In this document: positions 52,561-61,973 of the stretch, in pieces
Layout: every line of letters starts with the position of its first letter
How positions within the stretch are numbered: the first letter of the stretch is position 1
Source: Bacteroidales bacterium
GTDB taxonomy: Bacteria; Bacteroidota; Bacteroidia; Bacteroidales; FEN-979
Assembly (NCBI GenBank): GCA_023231005.1
Contig: JALNWG010000002.1
Coordinates: 1-64,000 of the forward strand
Direction of reading: 5' to 3'
Length of the DNA: 64,000 nucleotides
Program-made: the position numbers and the translations under genes
Notes under the pieces: generated by a model
Told to the model about the DNA's origin: nothing
What the model saw: the letters and a program-made list of their open reading frames with translations, nothing else
Databases searched by the model: none

Positions 52561-53067
52561 ATGGATCCTAAAGTCAGCATCATCATGGGCAGCACTTCCG
52601 ATCTCCCTGTAATGGAAGCCGCTGCTAAATTTCTGAACGAGATGAAGATTCCGTTTGAAATGAATGCCCTTTCTGCCCATCGCACTCCGGAGAAAGTTGA
52701 ATCTTTTGCTAAAAATGCCTATTCACGCGGCATTCGAGTCATCATTGCCGCAGCAGGGATGGCAGCTCACTTACCTGGAGTGATCGCTTCGATGACCCCA
52801 TTACCCGTTATCGGAGTCCCCATAAAATCTTCTCTTGATGGAATGGATGCCCTGTTGGCCATTGTTCAGATGCCTCCGGGTATTCCTGTTGCTACCGTTT
52901 CTATTAATGGAGCCCAAAATGCCGCCATTCTTGCAGCTGAAATCCTGGCTGTGGGTGATGATGAACTACATCAGAAAATGGTCAATTTCAAGGAGGATTT
53001 GAAAACCAAGATAATAAAAGCCAATGAGGAACTGGCTGCTGTAAAATTCGAATTCAAGGTCGGATAA
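52561..53067 (+). CDS. purE: N5-carboxyaminoimidazole ribonucleotide mutase (PurE class I)
   Basis: A 168-residue cytosolic enzyme of de novo purine synthesis that moves the carboxyl group of N5-CAIR to give CAIR. The N-terminus VSIIMGSTSDLPVMEAAAKFL, then MNALSAHRTPEKVESFAKNA, AAAGMAAHLPGVIASMTPLPVIGVPI and the closing MPPGIPVATVSINGAQNAAILAAEIL are all typical of class I PurE, which needs a PurK partner; purK is not in the window. It is a single-gene unit, convergent with the O-methyltransferase gene. Confidence 0.98.
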   Translation: MDPKVSIIMGSTSDLPVMEAAAKFLNEMKIPFEMNALSAHRTPEKVESFAKNAYSRGIRVIIAAAGMAAHLPGVIASMTPLPVIGVPIKSSLDGMDALLAIVQMPPGIPVATVSINGAQNAAILAAEILAVGDDELHQKMVNFKEDLKTKIIKANEELAAVKFEFKVG

Positions 53068-53071
53068 CCAT

Positions 53072-53707
53072 CTATTTTTTCCTGATCATCATCATCCCAT
53101 CCCGGAACGGTAACAATACATTTTCGACGCGGTCATCCTGCTGAACATATTTATTGAAGTCATCGATTCCTGTAGTATCCTTGTTCATTTTGCTGCGATC
53201 GTGAAGTACTTTTCCATCCCACAGTGCATTGTCGGCTAATAAGAAACCTCCCGGACGCAATTGATCCAATACCATTTTATAATAATCCAGATAATGCGGT
53301 TTATCGGCATCAATATAAACCAAGTCCCATTGTTCATGAAGTGTGGGAATCACTGTTTTTGCATCACCTATGTGAAGGATGATTTTGTTATCCATCCCGG
53401 TTTCTGAAATATAACGGCGTATTATATCCTCCTGTTCCGGATCCACTTCAATAGTATGAAGTACGCCATCGTTAACCAATCCACAAGCAAAATTGATGGA
53501 TGAATAACCGGTAAAAGTCCCAATTTCCAGTATTCGACGGGGCTTAAGCATTTCACTGACAAATCGCAAAAAAGTTCCTTGCAATTGACCTGCCAGCATA
53601 CGAGGATAAATCCGGGTCAGATGGGTTTCCCGGGTCAGTTTTTCAAGGATGGGCAATTCGGGAGTAGAATGATTTTCTGCGTATTCAATTAATTCAGGAG
53701 TTATCAT
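53072..53707 (-). CDS. Class I SAM-dependent O-methyltransferase (caffeoyl-CoA OMT-like)
   Basis: A 211-residue cytosolic methyltransferase. The SAM-binding motif is ILEIGTFTGYSSINFA, followed by LHTIEVDPEQEDIIRRY, the metal and SAM region WDLVYIDADKPHYLDYYKMVL, and LLADNALWDGKVL. The family (PF01596) methylates catechol-like or other small hydroxyl compounds with a divalent metal ion; the substrate here is unknown. Its ATG overlaps the stop codon of the M16 peptidase gene by 4 bases, so it belongs to the mutB - M16 - methyltransferase unit. Confidence 0.93.
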   Translation of the reverse strand: MITPELIEYAENHSTPELPILEKLTRETHLTRIYPRMLAGQLQGTFLRFVSEMLKPRRILEIGTFTGYSSINFACGLVNDGVLHTIEVDPEQEDIIRRYISETGMDNKIILHIGDAKTVIPTLHEQWDLVYIDADKPHYLDYYKMVLDQLRPGGFLLADNALWDGKVLHDRSKMNKDTTGIDDFNKYVQQDDRVENVLLPFRDGMMMIRKK

Positions 53708-54936
53708 GCTTTAATGGGTTGAAATGTCAGGGTACTTATTTTTGGCAGATCAAAAATTTCATTGGCAATGTCCTGAAGCTCAACCGCGGTAATGGATTCA
53801 ATTTTTTTAACAATGAATTCAAAGGAATCAAAACGGTTTTGAAAAAGGTAGTTCTTCCCAATGGCAAGCATCAACGACAGAAATGATTCCTGGGAAATGG
53901 CCAATTGCCCGATAAGTTGCTTCTGGATTGTATGAAGTTGGATCGGAGTGAGTTTTTGAACTCGTAATCGCTGTAATTCCTTATATACAATAGCCAAAGC
54001 CTTATCATAATAAACCGGATCGGTACCAAAATAGATATGAATGATCCCGGCATCGGAATAGGCAGTATAATTTGATTCATTGTAATAGGTCAATCCATTG
54101 CGCTCACGTAATGCCAGAGAGAGCCGGGAATTAAGGATCGGGCCACCCAGCATATTATTAAGTAGCGCAAGTGGAAAACGCCGTAGATCATGAAATGGGT
54201 AAGCAGGAACCCCAAGAATACAATGTACCTGGAAGATCTTCTTTTTCTGTATCAGACTAAACGGTTTATAACCGAAAAATGGTTCCCGGCTAATAGAATC
54301 GAATCGTTCGGGGGCATCAGAAAAATATTTGGTAACTATTTTAACGAGTCGGGAGAAATGAATATTACCAACGGAGGCAATAACAACTTGGTCGAGATGA
54401 TAATTTCTCCGTATAAAGTTCCGGATTTCAATGCCACTGATTTTCTTCAAACTTTTTTTAGATCCCAGAATGTTTTTCCCGAGCGGATGACCGGCAAAAA
54501 CAAGATCTTCAAAATCATCAAAAATTTGTTCTGCAGGAGTATCCTGATAAGAACGTATTTCGTCGAAAACCACTTGTTTTTCCTTTTCAATTTCTTTTTC
54601 CGGAAATATGGAATGAAAAAAAATGTCCTGAAAAAGTTCAAGGGTTCGATCGTAATATTGATTCAGAAAAGTGGCATAGATACAAGTATCTTCTTTTTCG
54701 GTATAAGCATTCAGATCAGCGCCGATGTTTTCCAGGCGATTCAGTACCTGGAAAACATTGCGTTTTTCTGTTCCTTTAAAAATTGTATGCTCAATCAAAT
54801 GAGCAATTCCGTGTTCAGTGTCTGCTTCATCGCGGGTACCGGCATTGATGAATATTCCACAATGAGATACCTGATTTGGGATAAAATCATGTACCAGACG
54901 GATCCCGTTGGGCAATGTAAAGGTTTGCAGGTTCAT
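53704..54936 (-). CDS. M16 family zinc peptidase
   Basis: A 410-residue peptidase of the insulinase/pitrilysin family. The inverted zinc motif is HLIEH in HGIAHLIEHTIFKGTEKR, with the downstream Glu in the helix FPEKEIEKEKQVVFDEIRSYQD. The second half resembles the inactive M16 domain (ALLNNMLGGPILNSRLSLALRERNGLTY). There is no signal peptide, so it is predicted to be cytosolic, like the single-chain processing-peptidase-like members of about 400-430 residues. It starts 3 bases after mutB and overlaps the methyltransferase gene. Confidence 0.95.
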   Translation of the reverse strand: MNLQTFTLPNGIRLVHDFIPNQVSHCGIFINAGTRDEADTEHGIAHLIEHTIFKGTEKRNVFQVLNRLENIGADLNAYTEKEDTCIYATFLNQYYDRTLELFQDIFFHSIFPEKEIEKEKQVVFDEIRSYQDTPAEQIFDDFEDLVFAGHPLGKNILGSKKSLKKISGIEIRNFIRRNYHLDQVVIASVGNIHFSRLVKIVTKYFSDAPERFDSISREPFFGYKPFSLIQKKKIFQVHCILGVPAYPFHDLRRFPLALLNNMLGGPILNSRLSLALRERNGLTYYNESNYTAYSDAGIIHIYFGTDPVYYDKALAIVYKELQRLRVQKLTPIQLHTIQKQLIGQLAISQESFLSLMLAIGKNYLFQNRFDSFEFIVKKIESITAVELQDIANEIFDLPKISTLTFQPIKA

Positions 54937-54939
54937 GAA

Positions 54940-57093
54940 TTACTTCCGGCTTTCGATAAGGATCTCAAGCAATTTGATTCCGGCATCAGAAATCACGGTA
55001 CCCGGACCAAAAATGGCTGCAGCCCCGGCTTTATAAAGAAAGTCATAGTCCTGGGTTGGAATTACACCTCCAACGATCACAAGGATATCCTCGCGTCCCA
55101 GTTTTTTCAGTTCCTCAATAACCTGTGGAACAAGTGTTTTATGGCCTGCTGCAAGACTTGACACGCCAAGAATATGGACATCATTTTCAACAGCCTGTTT
55201 AGCGGATTCGGCCGGAGTTTGAAACAAAGGACCGATATCCACATCAAATCCGATATCCGCATAACCAGTTGCAACTACCTTAGCACCACGATCGTGGCCA
55301 TCCTGACCCATTTTGGCAATCATGATCCGGGGACGACGTCCCTCCATGGCAGCAAATTTATCTGCCAGCACACGTGCCTTTTGGAAATTTTCATTATCTT
55401 TTGATTCCGAAGAATAAACTCCGGAGATGCTCCGAATCACAGCTTTGTACCTCCCATAAATTTTTTCAAGTGCATAAGAAATTTCTCCCAAAGAAGCCCG
55501 TTTCCGGGCTGCATCAATGGCAAGCGCCAATAAATTGCCTTCTCCGGTTTTCGCCGATTGTGTCAAGGCCTGAAGCGCTTCATCAACGGCTGTCTGATCT
55601 CGTTCTTCACGGAGCTGATGTAATCGCTTTATTTGTGATTCCCTAACCGCTGCATTATCCACATCCAGAATTTCGATGGGATCTTCTTTTTCCAGCCGGT
55701 TCATATTCACGCCCACAATCTTATCCTTCCCTGAATCGATCCGTGCTTGCTTTCTTGCTGAAGCTTCCTCAATCCTCATTTTAGGGATTCCTGTTTCAAT
55801 TGCCTTGGCCATTCCACCCAATTTTTCCACTTCTTCAATCAATTGCCATGCTTTGTGTGCAATTTCATGTGTCAATGTTTCCACATAATAGGAACCAGCC
55901 CAAGGATCCAGTGAACGGCATATCTGGGTTTCCTCCTGCAGATAAAGCTGGGTATTCCGGGCAATTCGGGCCGAAAAATCAGTAGGTAAGGCAATGGCTT
56001 CATCCAGCGAATTGGTGTGAAGCGACTGGGTATGACCCAATGCAGCGGCTAAGGCTTCCACACAGGTTCGAGCCACATTATTAAAAGGGTCCTGCTCGGT
56101 GAGACTCCACCCAGAGGTCTGTGTATGGGTGCGTAGCGCCAGTGATTTTGGATTTTTTGGATGGAACTGATTCACAATCTTTGCCCAAAGCAATCGGGCA
56201 GCGCGCATTTTCGCAATTTCCATGAAATGATTCATTCCGGCAGCCCAGAAAAAAGACAACCTCGGCGCAAATGCATCAATGTCCATCCCTGCATGGATTC
56301 CAGCACGTAAATATTCCAATCCGTCAGCCAAGGTATATGCCAACTCTATATCGGCAGTAGCTCCAGCTTCCTGCATGTGATAGCCACTGATGGAAATGGA
56401 ATTGAATTTAGGCATGTTTTTCGCAGTAAATTCAAAAATATCTGCGATGATCTTCATAGATGGAGAAGGAGGATAAATGTAGGTATTCCTGACCATAAAT
56501 TCTTTCAGGATGTCATTTTGAATGGTTCCTGTTAATTTCTCCATCGGAACGCCTTGTTCTTCCGCTGCTACAATATAAAATGCCAGGATCGGCAAAACCG
56601 CGCCATTCATTGTCATGGAAACCGACATTTTGTCAAGAGGTATCTGGTCGAATAAAATCTTCATATCGAGGATTGAATCGATGGCAACCCCAGCTTTTCC
56701 CACATCACCTGTAACGCGCTCATGATCTGAATCATATCCCCGATGAGTAGCCAGGTCAAATGCGACCGATAACCCTTTTTGGCCAGCTTTCAAGTTCCGT
56801 CGGTAAAAGGCATTTGAATCCTCTGCCGTCGAAAAACCAGCATACTGTCGAATCGTCCACGGACGCATTACATACATTGTAGAATAAGGTCCCCGGAGAA
56901 AGGGTGGAATTCCAGCTGCATACTCGAGGTGTTCCATTTGCGCCAAGTCGGGTTCTCCATAAACTGGTTTGACCGGAATCTGTTCCGGAGTAATCCAGCT
57001 TTTCCGGATTCCGGCCTCCTTTTCCCATGCAATAAATGATTTCTTAGCAAAGGAAGGTTGTAATTCAACATTTTTAAAATCAGGTCTCATCAT
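54940..57093 (-). CDS. mutB: Methylmalonyl-CoA mutase large subunit (MutB/ScpA)
   Basis: A 717-residue catalytic subunit. With adenosylcobalamin it interconverts methylmalonyl-CoA and succinyl-CoA in propionate formation or use. The TIM-barrel domain has [44 protein letters not shown] family sequence from residue 60, [15 protein letters not shown] and [19 protein letters not shown]. The C-terminal cobalamin domain has DGHDRG with the axial ligand His600, followed by a GxGG-type tail (VIVGGVIP). Two ATG codons are in tandem at the start. It is separated from mutA by a response regulator and a hybrid kinase gene, which is unusual because the two subunit genes are normally adjacent. The gap to the kinase gene is 77 bases. 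Confidence 0.98.
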   Translation of the reverse strand: MMRPDFKNVELQPSFAKKSFIAWEKEAGIRKSWITPEQIPVKPVYGEPDLAQMEHLEYAAGIPPFLRGPYSTMYVMRPWTIRQYAGFSTAEDSNAFYRRNLKAGQKGLSVAFDLATHRGYDSDHERVTGDVGKAGVAIDSILDMKILFDQIPLDKMSVSMTMNGAVLPILAFYIVAAEEQGVPMEKLTGTIQNDILKEFMVRNTYIYPPSPSMKIIADIFEFTAKNMPKFNSISISGYHMQEAGATADIELAYTLADGLEYLRAGIHAGMDIDAFAPRLSFFWAAGMNHFMEIAKMRAARLLWAKIVNQFHPKNPKSLALRTHTQTSGWSLTEQDPFNNVARTCVEALAAALGHTQSLHTNSLDEAIALPTDFSARIARNTQLYLQEETQICRSLDPWAGSYYVETLTHEIAHKAWQLIEEVEKLGGMAKAIETGIPKMRIEEASARKQARIDSGKDKIVGVNMNRLEKEDPIEILDVDNAAVRESQIKRLHQLREERDQTAVDEALQALTQSAKTGEGNLLALAIDAARKRASLGEISYALEKIYGRYKAVIRSISGVYSSESKDNENFQKARVLADKFAAMEGRRPRIMIAKMGQDGHDRGAKVVATGYADIGFDVDIGPLFQTPAESAKQAVENDVHILGVSSLAAGHKTLVPQVIEELKKLGREDILVIVGGVIPTQDYDFLYKAGAAAIFGPGTVISDAGIKLLEILIESRK

Positions 57094-57170
57094 TCAAATG
57101 ATAGTTATTGTAAGTTAAAAAATGACATTCAAAAAAGAAAAAATCATAAAATCTGTTTCTACTTTTCTGT

Positions 57171-59537
57171 TTAAAGAGTCAGGGCTCTGGCAATTTCCGT
57201 CTGACGAAATGGTTTACTGATATAATCATCCATCCCGACAGCCAAACAATGTTCTTTATCTTCAGTCGTTGAATGGGCTGTCAATGCTACAATTTTAATC
57301 CGTTTCACAGGTTGTCCCGATTTCATCCTTTCTTCTTCCACCTTCCTTATTTGCCTTGTCGCTTCCAACCCATCCATTTCTGGCATCTCAAGATCCATCA
57401 AAATCAGATCATAATCATTTGTAATAAATCTATCCAGGGCCAGTTTGCCATTTTCAACAACTTCTACTTTATGTCCAAAAGCTTCGAGCGTTTTTGAGGC
57501 CACCTTCTGGTTGATTTTGTTGTCCTCAGCCAGAAGAATAAAAAGAGACCGGTTAGAACGCATGCGAATTTTCATAGCATACTTCTCAATGATTCTTATC
57601 AATTCTTCCGGTTGAAAAGGTTTGGCAATATAGTCGTCCATACCGGATTCCAGGAATCGCTCCCGGTCACCTTCCACCGCATAGGCAGTAAAGGCAACAA
57701 TGAAAGTAGGTTTGCGTTCCGGATGGTTCTGCTCCAGCAACCGGAACTTCTCTGTTGCTTCCAGTCCGTCCATCACCGGCATCCGAATATCCATCAACAC
57801 AATTTGATACTCTTTTTCACTGAACATCTTTACGGCAACCCGGCCGTTTTCAGCAATATCAATATTCTGATATCCATCCTTTTCAAGGGAGGTTTTAGCT
57901 ACTTTCTGGCTAATATAATTATCCTCAACAAGCAGGATAAATAATGATTTTGATAGATTATCCTTCCGAGTAGCTGCAATTTTTTCAGCTTCCACCTGAT
58001 TAATTTTATCAAACACCGCAGTAAACCAAAATGTTGACCCTTCCCCTTCCTTACTATTCACTCCGATTTCTCCACCCATTAAATGGGAAAGATCTTTGGA
58101 AATTTTTAAGCCCAACCCCGTTCCACCAAATTTACGGGTGGTGGCAGTTTCTGCTTGTGAAAATTCTTTAAATAGTTTTTCCTTCCCCTCCGCCGAAATG
58201 CCAATTCCAGTATCTTTTACATTGCAGCGAATCATCATTTTTTCATCGTTTTGCCAGACAGGCTCAAGCTCAATGGTGATGCTCCCCTCCTGTGTAAATT
58301 TAATGGCATTGTTGGTCAGGTTTATGATGATTTGTTTAAACCGAACCGGATCTCCTTTAATATGATCCGGAATTTCATGAGAAATGCTGAAAAACAGTTT
58401 TAAACCTTTCCCCTCAGCTTTGGTATGAAGAATTTTAATGACTTCTTCCAACTGCTGAGGAAGCTTAAATGGAATGTTTTCTAATTCTACCTGCCCTGCT
58501 TCTATTTTGGAGAAATCAAGGATATCGTTGATAATTGCAAGGAGGTTATTACCGGAAATTTCGATAATGTCAAGATATTCGCGTTGTTCGTCATTCAATT
58601 CAGTCTCTTTAAGAATGTTGGCCATTCCAACAACACCATTCATTGGGGTCCGGATTTCATGGCTCATATTTGCCAAAAACATCGATTTTGCTCTGCTTTC
58701 TCGGACTGCAATTTCCTTAGCATTCTTCAACTCCTCTTCCAGCACAACCCGATCTTCAATTTCTTTCTGAAGTTGTTCTGTCCGAGATTTGATGATTCCT
58801 TCAAGATTCGATTTGTAATGTAGAAGTTCTTCTTCCGCTTTTTCACGCTCTGCGATCAATCCTTCAAGTTTGCGCATTGTCGACTTGAATGAATTTCGGA
58901 TAGCAATCAGGACAGGAAAAACAATCAAAAGAAAGAATAGCCCCATCAACAGGATGATCGGAATACGATGAAACACTTCAGAATTAATGGATTTCGTATC
59001 TATATCTGCACCTAACAAATATTCCTGCCCGGCAGGGGAAACAACGGGAATGATAATACTTTCAAAAGAACCCCATCGGTCAATAGACGATTCAAACAGC
59101 GGTTGTTTGGTCTTCAGGGCATTGGCAAACATTCTTGAATTTTTATGACATTCCTGCCAATATTTTGGAAGATTTTTTTCTTTTATATCTTTATCAGAGG
59201 CGCTGGAGGAAGTACAATAGACCTTCCCATCTCTCACAACTGCTGTGTATAAATATTTTACTCCTGCTGCTTTGGCACATTTCGACAGAAGCAGCGTGTT
59301 CTCCGAATTCTCAGTTTCATTAATACCATCTTTTGACAAAGCCCGGTCATGGAAATCTTTAGGAAGGATGTATTTGATGTTTTCAGCAGCATGAAGCAAT
59401 TGAGAATGCATCTCATTAATGATCCAATGTTTTTCTACTTTACTTGCCCAAAAAGTAAAAACAACTACTCCCAATAGATAAATTATAACTGAATATAAGA
59501 AAGGTTTAAAGGAAAAAACCCAGTACTTTTTCTTCAT
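57171..59537 (-). CDS. Hybrid sensor histidine kinase with two receiver domains
   Basis: A 788-residue membrane kinase from the ATG at 59537 (a TTG at 59546 is also in frame). Helix 1 (about 12-30) and helix 2 (about 192-213) enclose a ~160-residue periplasmic region that ends like a Cache sensor (IIIPVVSPAGQEYLLGADID) and carries three Cys (87, 108, 130). A coiled coil (about 215-280) leads to HisKA with His293 (NMSHEIRTPMNG) and a HATPase domain (DTGIGIS, GGTGLGLKIS). Two receiver domains follow, with phospho-acceptors Asp583 and Asp715, both in LMDxxMPxMDG. No Hpt domain is present. It lies 5 bases after the separate receiver gene and between mutA and mutB. Confidence 0.95.
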   Translation of the reverse strand: MKKKYWVFSFKPFLYSVIIYLLGVVVFTFWASKVEKHWIINEMHSQLLHAAENIKYILPKDFHDRALSKDGINETENSENTLLLSKCAKAAGVKYLYTAVVRDGKVYCTSSSASDKDIKEKNLPKYWQECHKNSRMFANALKTKQPLFESSIDRWGSFESIIIPVVSPAGQEYLLGADIDTKSINSEVFHRIPIILLMGLFFLLIVFPVLIAIRNSFKSTMRKLEGLIAEREKAEEELLHYKSNLEGIIKSRTEQLQKEIEDRVVLEEELKNAKEIAVRESRAKSMFLANMSHEIRTPMNGVVGMANILKETELNDEQREYLDIIEISGNNLLAIINDILDFSKIEAGQVELENIPFKLPQQLEEVIKILHTKAEGKGLKLFFSISHEIPDHIKGDPVRFKQIIINLTNNAIKFTQEGSITIELEPVWQNDEKMMIRCNVKDTGIGISAEGKEKLFKEFSQAETATTRKFGGTGLGLKISKDLSHLMGGEIGVNSKEGEGSTFWFTAVFDKINQVEAEKIAATRKDNLSKSLFILLVEDNYISQKVAKTSLEKDGYQNIDIAENGRVAVKMFSEKEYQIVLMDIRMPVMDGLEATEKFRLLEQNHPERKPTFIVAFTAYAVEGDRERFLESGMDDYIAKPFQPEELIRIIEKYAMKIRMRSNRSLFILLAEDNKINQKVASKTLEAFGHKVEVVENGKLALDRFITNDYDLILMDLEMPEMDGLEATRQIRKVEEERMKSGQPVKRIKIVALTAHSTTEDKEHCLAVGMDDYISKPFRQTEIARALTL

Positions 59538-59542
59538 GAAAT

Positions 59543-59962
59543 TCAAGTGTTAAGAATTCTATATAATTCCTCAATCTCAACGGGTTTATTCATATAAAAG
59601 TCCATTCCTGCTTCAAAAAATTTCATACGGTCATCTTCAAAAGCATTGGCAGTTATCGCAACAATTTTCACCCGTTTCTCAGACTGAATATTCCGGGCTG
59701 TCTCTATTTTTCTTATTTCCTTTGTGGCCGTGATCCCATCCATTACAGGCATCATGATATCCATCAAAATAACATCGTAAATATTCTGCTCAAATTTCGC
59801 CACAGCAACGGCTCCATCCATTGCGTTGTCTACATGGTGTCCCGCTCTGGTAAGAGCAGATGTAATCAACCTTTGGTTGATCGAATTATCTTCCACAACA
59901 AGAATGGATAAGGATCTCTTTAAAGAAGCAGAAGAATCCGGTGGATTGATGGGTATATTCAT
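59543..59962 (-). CDS. Stand-alone response regulator receiver protein
   Basis: A 139-residue protein made of one receiver domain and no output domain. Acidic residues in LVVEDNSINQRL, phospho-acceptor Asp68 (ILMDIMMPVMDG), conserved Thr in VAITANAFEDD and Lys126 in YMNKPVEIEEL. The start is the ATG at 59962; the longer frame begins at a TTG inside the end of mutA. It is close to the receiver domains of the hybrid kinase that follows, so it probably arose from one of them and serves as a phosphate shuttle or sink. It sits 22 bases after mutA and 5 bases before the kinase gene. Confidence 0.92.
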   Translation of the reverse strand: MNIPINPPDSSASLKRSLSILVVEDNSINQRLITSALTRAGHHVDNAMDGAVAVAKFEQNIYDVILMDIMMPVMDGITATKEIRKIETARNIQSEKRVKIVAITANAFEDDRMKFFEAGMDFYMNKPVEIEELYRILNT

Positions 59963-59984
59963 AAGAAAATTAAGTATAAGTGAC

Positions 59985-61868
59985 TTATACAATTCCTAAT
60001 TTGGACTGACACGATCTCAAAGTATCGAGCAAGTTACTCCGAACGTGAATAAAATCATCCACTCCGGACTTTTTTAATGATTCAACAATTTCCTTGGGAT
60101 ATCCTGCAACCAATATTCTCGGTGGTTTCTTTGACTGTTTCAATTGAGTTGCAATTTCCGGGACAAAAACCGGATACTCTTCATCGGAACTACAAATAAC
60201 GACAAATTCGGCATTGGAAGAGATGGCTGCTGAGACTCCTTCAGCAACCGTTGAAAAACCCGGATTATCGATGATTTCATAACCGGCACAACCAAAAAAA
60301 TTAGTAATAAAACCGGCACGCGCCCTGAGCATTGTCAAATTTCCAATGGTAAAAAGAAATACTTTCGGCCGCTTGTGACCACTTTTCACGAATCGTTCTG
60401 TACTTAATCTGATTTCTTCAAAACCCTGAGCTGCACGATATAATGTCAACTTCCGGTAAGGCGTTTCAACGGATACCGGAATGGGTGGAGCGGGCTGAAT
60501 TTTTTCTTCCATGGTTTCCAGAAGGTTCGGATATTGAGTCGTCCCTAAAAGGATATTCCTGCGTTGGGCAAAATTTGTCTCTTTTTGTTGCCGGTTTCTT
60601 TCAATTTCCTGTTGTATAAAACCCGATTTGATACACGCAATCATTCCTCCCTTTTCCTCTACCAATTGAAAAAGTTTCCAGGCGTGAGAAGCAATAGACT
60701 GGGTAAGGGTTTCAACGTAATATGAACCGGCGGCCGGATCTACAATTTTATCCAGATAAGATTCTTCCTTGAGAACCAATTGTTGATTCCGGGCAATTCT
60801 ACGAGAAAATTCATCTTCCGGTTTAAATGGGACATCAAATGGACGGATGGTCACTGAGTCGGCATTACCGATTGCTGCCGACATCCCTTCGGTAGTTGTC
60901 CTAAGCATATTGACATAAGGATCGAAAATGGTTTTGTTCCAGAGAGCTGTGGTGGAGTGGATAAACAGACGGGAAGATTGTTTTTGTTCCGGATGATACT
61001 GATTGATCATGGTTGACCACAGCAAACGGGCAGCCCGTAACTTGGCAATTTCCATAAAATAATTGGGACCAATGGCAAGTGAAAACTGCATCAATGGAGC
61101 CACGGTATCTACTGAAAATCCTTTGTTTGTTAACCCCGATAAATATTCATTGGCGGAGGCCAAACTAAAACCTATTTCCTGTACCAAAGTAGATCCGGCA
61201 TCCTGAAAATAATGCCCATTGATCGTAATGGCTTTAAAATGAGGAATTCTTTTTTGGATTGTATTTAACAGATATTCTGTCTCTTCCAGATTCTGAACCC
61301 AGTTCACATAAAAATCACCATGCAATAATAAATAACTGATGGGATCAAAATTGATAGAGCCATGAATCTTATCGCCTCCTTTATTTCGATTAACAATTTC
61401 ATAGATAAACAATTCAAGGGTGAGTGGATAAGATCTGGAGGAAACAAAATGAATCCCGGTTTTATCCAGATCAATTTTCTGTAGTAACTCACTCATTTGT
61501 TTATGGGTGGAAATCTCCTGAACCGAAAATCCAATGTCGTTAACACCTTTAGCTATGGCCTCCAACGCAAGTTCATTAGCAGCAGAAATCTTGGTTGCCG
61601 GAATGTCCTGGCGAATGATCCATTGATTATGATCTTTTCTATTTCCACGGATGAAAGGGATTTCGTCAGGTAAAGATTTTGTGTTGGCTAATCCTTCAAT
61701 ATCTTCCTGTCGATAATAGGGTTTAACATCAAATCCTTCCTCACTTTTCCAGATCAGCTTTTTTTCATAATCCGCTCCCTTTAGGTCAGCATTGATTTTT
61801 TCTTCCCATTCACGGGTAGTAATGGGTGGAAAATCCTGAAAAAGTTTCTTTTGTTCGTTTTGATCCAT
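59985..61868 (-). CDS. mutA: Methylmalonyl-CoA mutase small subunit (MutA)
   Basis: A 627-residue non-catalytic partner of MutB. The TIM-barrel part is recognisable ([84 protein letters not shown]). The C-terminal domain keeps the cobalamin-domain fold but has FTIGNLTMLRARAGF in place of the DxHxxG motif, as expected for this subunit, which does not bind B12. It is the first gene of the minus-strand run and has a TATATTTG -7 box at 61933-61940. The next genes are a receiver protein and a hybrid kinase, then mutB. No cobalamin riboswitch fits in its short upstream region. Confidence 0.97.
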   Translation of the reverse strand: MDQNEQKKLFQDFPPITTREWEEKINADLKGADYEKKLIWKSEEGFDVKPYYRQEDIEGLANTKSLPDEIPFIRGNRKDHNQWIIRQDIPATKISAANELALEAIAKGVNDIGFSVQEISTHKQMSELLQKIDLDKTGIHFVSSRSYPLTLELFIYEIVNRNKGGDKIHGSINFDPISYLLLHGDFYVNWVQNLEETEYLLNTIQKRIPHFKAITINGHYFQDAGSTLVQEIGFSLASANEYLSGLTNKGFSVDTVAPLMQFSLAIGPNYFMEIAKLRAARLLWSTMINQYHPEQKQSSRLFIHSTTALWNKTIFDPYVNMLRTTTEGMSAAIGNADSVTIRPFDVPFKPEDEFSRRIARNQQLVLKEESYLDKIVDPAAGSYYVETLTQSIASHAWKLFQLVEEKGGMIACIKSGFIQQEIERNRQQKETNFAQRRNILLGTTQYPNLLETMEEKIQPAPPIPVSVETPYRKLTLYRAAQGFEEIRLSTERFVKSGHKRPKVFLFTIGNLTMLRARAGFITNFFGCAGYEIIDNPGFSTVAEGVSAAISSNAEFVVICSSDEEYPVFVPEIATQLKQSKKPPRILVAGYPKEIVESLKKSGVDDFIHVRSNLLDTLRSCQSKLGIV

Positions 61869-61932
61869 GACAAATAATTGATTAAGTACGATCGTATGCC
61901 GAGTAATTATACCGGATTGCTAAAAAGTAAAG

Positions 61933-61940
61933 CAAATATA
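61933..61940 (-). promoter_or_regulatory. Putative -7 box for the mutA operon
   Basis: The minus strand reads TATATTTG, an exact TAnnTTTG match, about 65 bases before the mutA ATG, which predicts a leader of about 60 bases. Confidence 0.5.
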
Positions 61941-61950
61941 AGTAATTCCA

Positions 61951-61958
61951 TAACTTTA
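61951..61958 (+). promoter_or_regulatory. Putative -7 box for the TIGR01777 gene
   Basis: TAACTTTA, one mismatch to TAnnTTTG, ends 15 bases before the ATG at 61974. It makes the ATG more likely than the upstream in-frame TTG or ATG codons at 61878-61896. Confidence 0.4.
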
Positions 61959-61973
61959 CGAAAAAAAAACAGG

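Noticed and set aside
52483..52680. N-terminal extension of hpt to 244 residues
   Set aside because: It runs through the divergent promoters and the 5' part of purE on the other strand; the ATG at 52482 gives the normal length.
54190..55161. 323-codon open frame on the plus strand across the M16 peptidase and mutB genes
   Set aside because: It is antisense to two genes with intact zinc and B12 motifs, has no family resemblance and no promoter; a shadow of codon use in the real genes.
59963..59992. TTG start for the receiver gene overlapping mutA by 8 bases
   Set aside because: The ATG at 59962 gives a normal receiver protein; the extra 10 residues are not part of the domain.
61869..61973. 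Cobalamin riboswitch upstream of mutA
   Set aside because: The divergent region is about 105 bases, too short for the element together with two promoters, and no B12-box-like sequence is seen.
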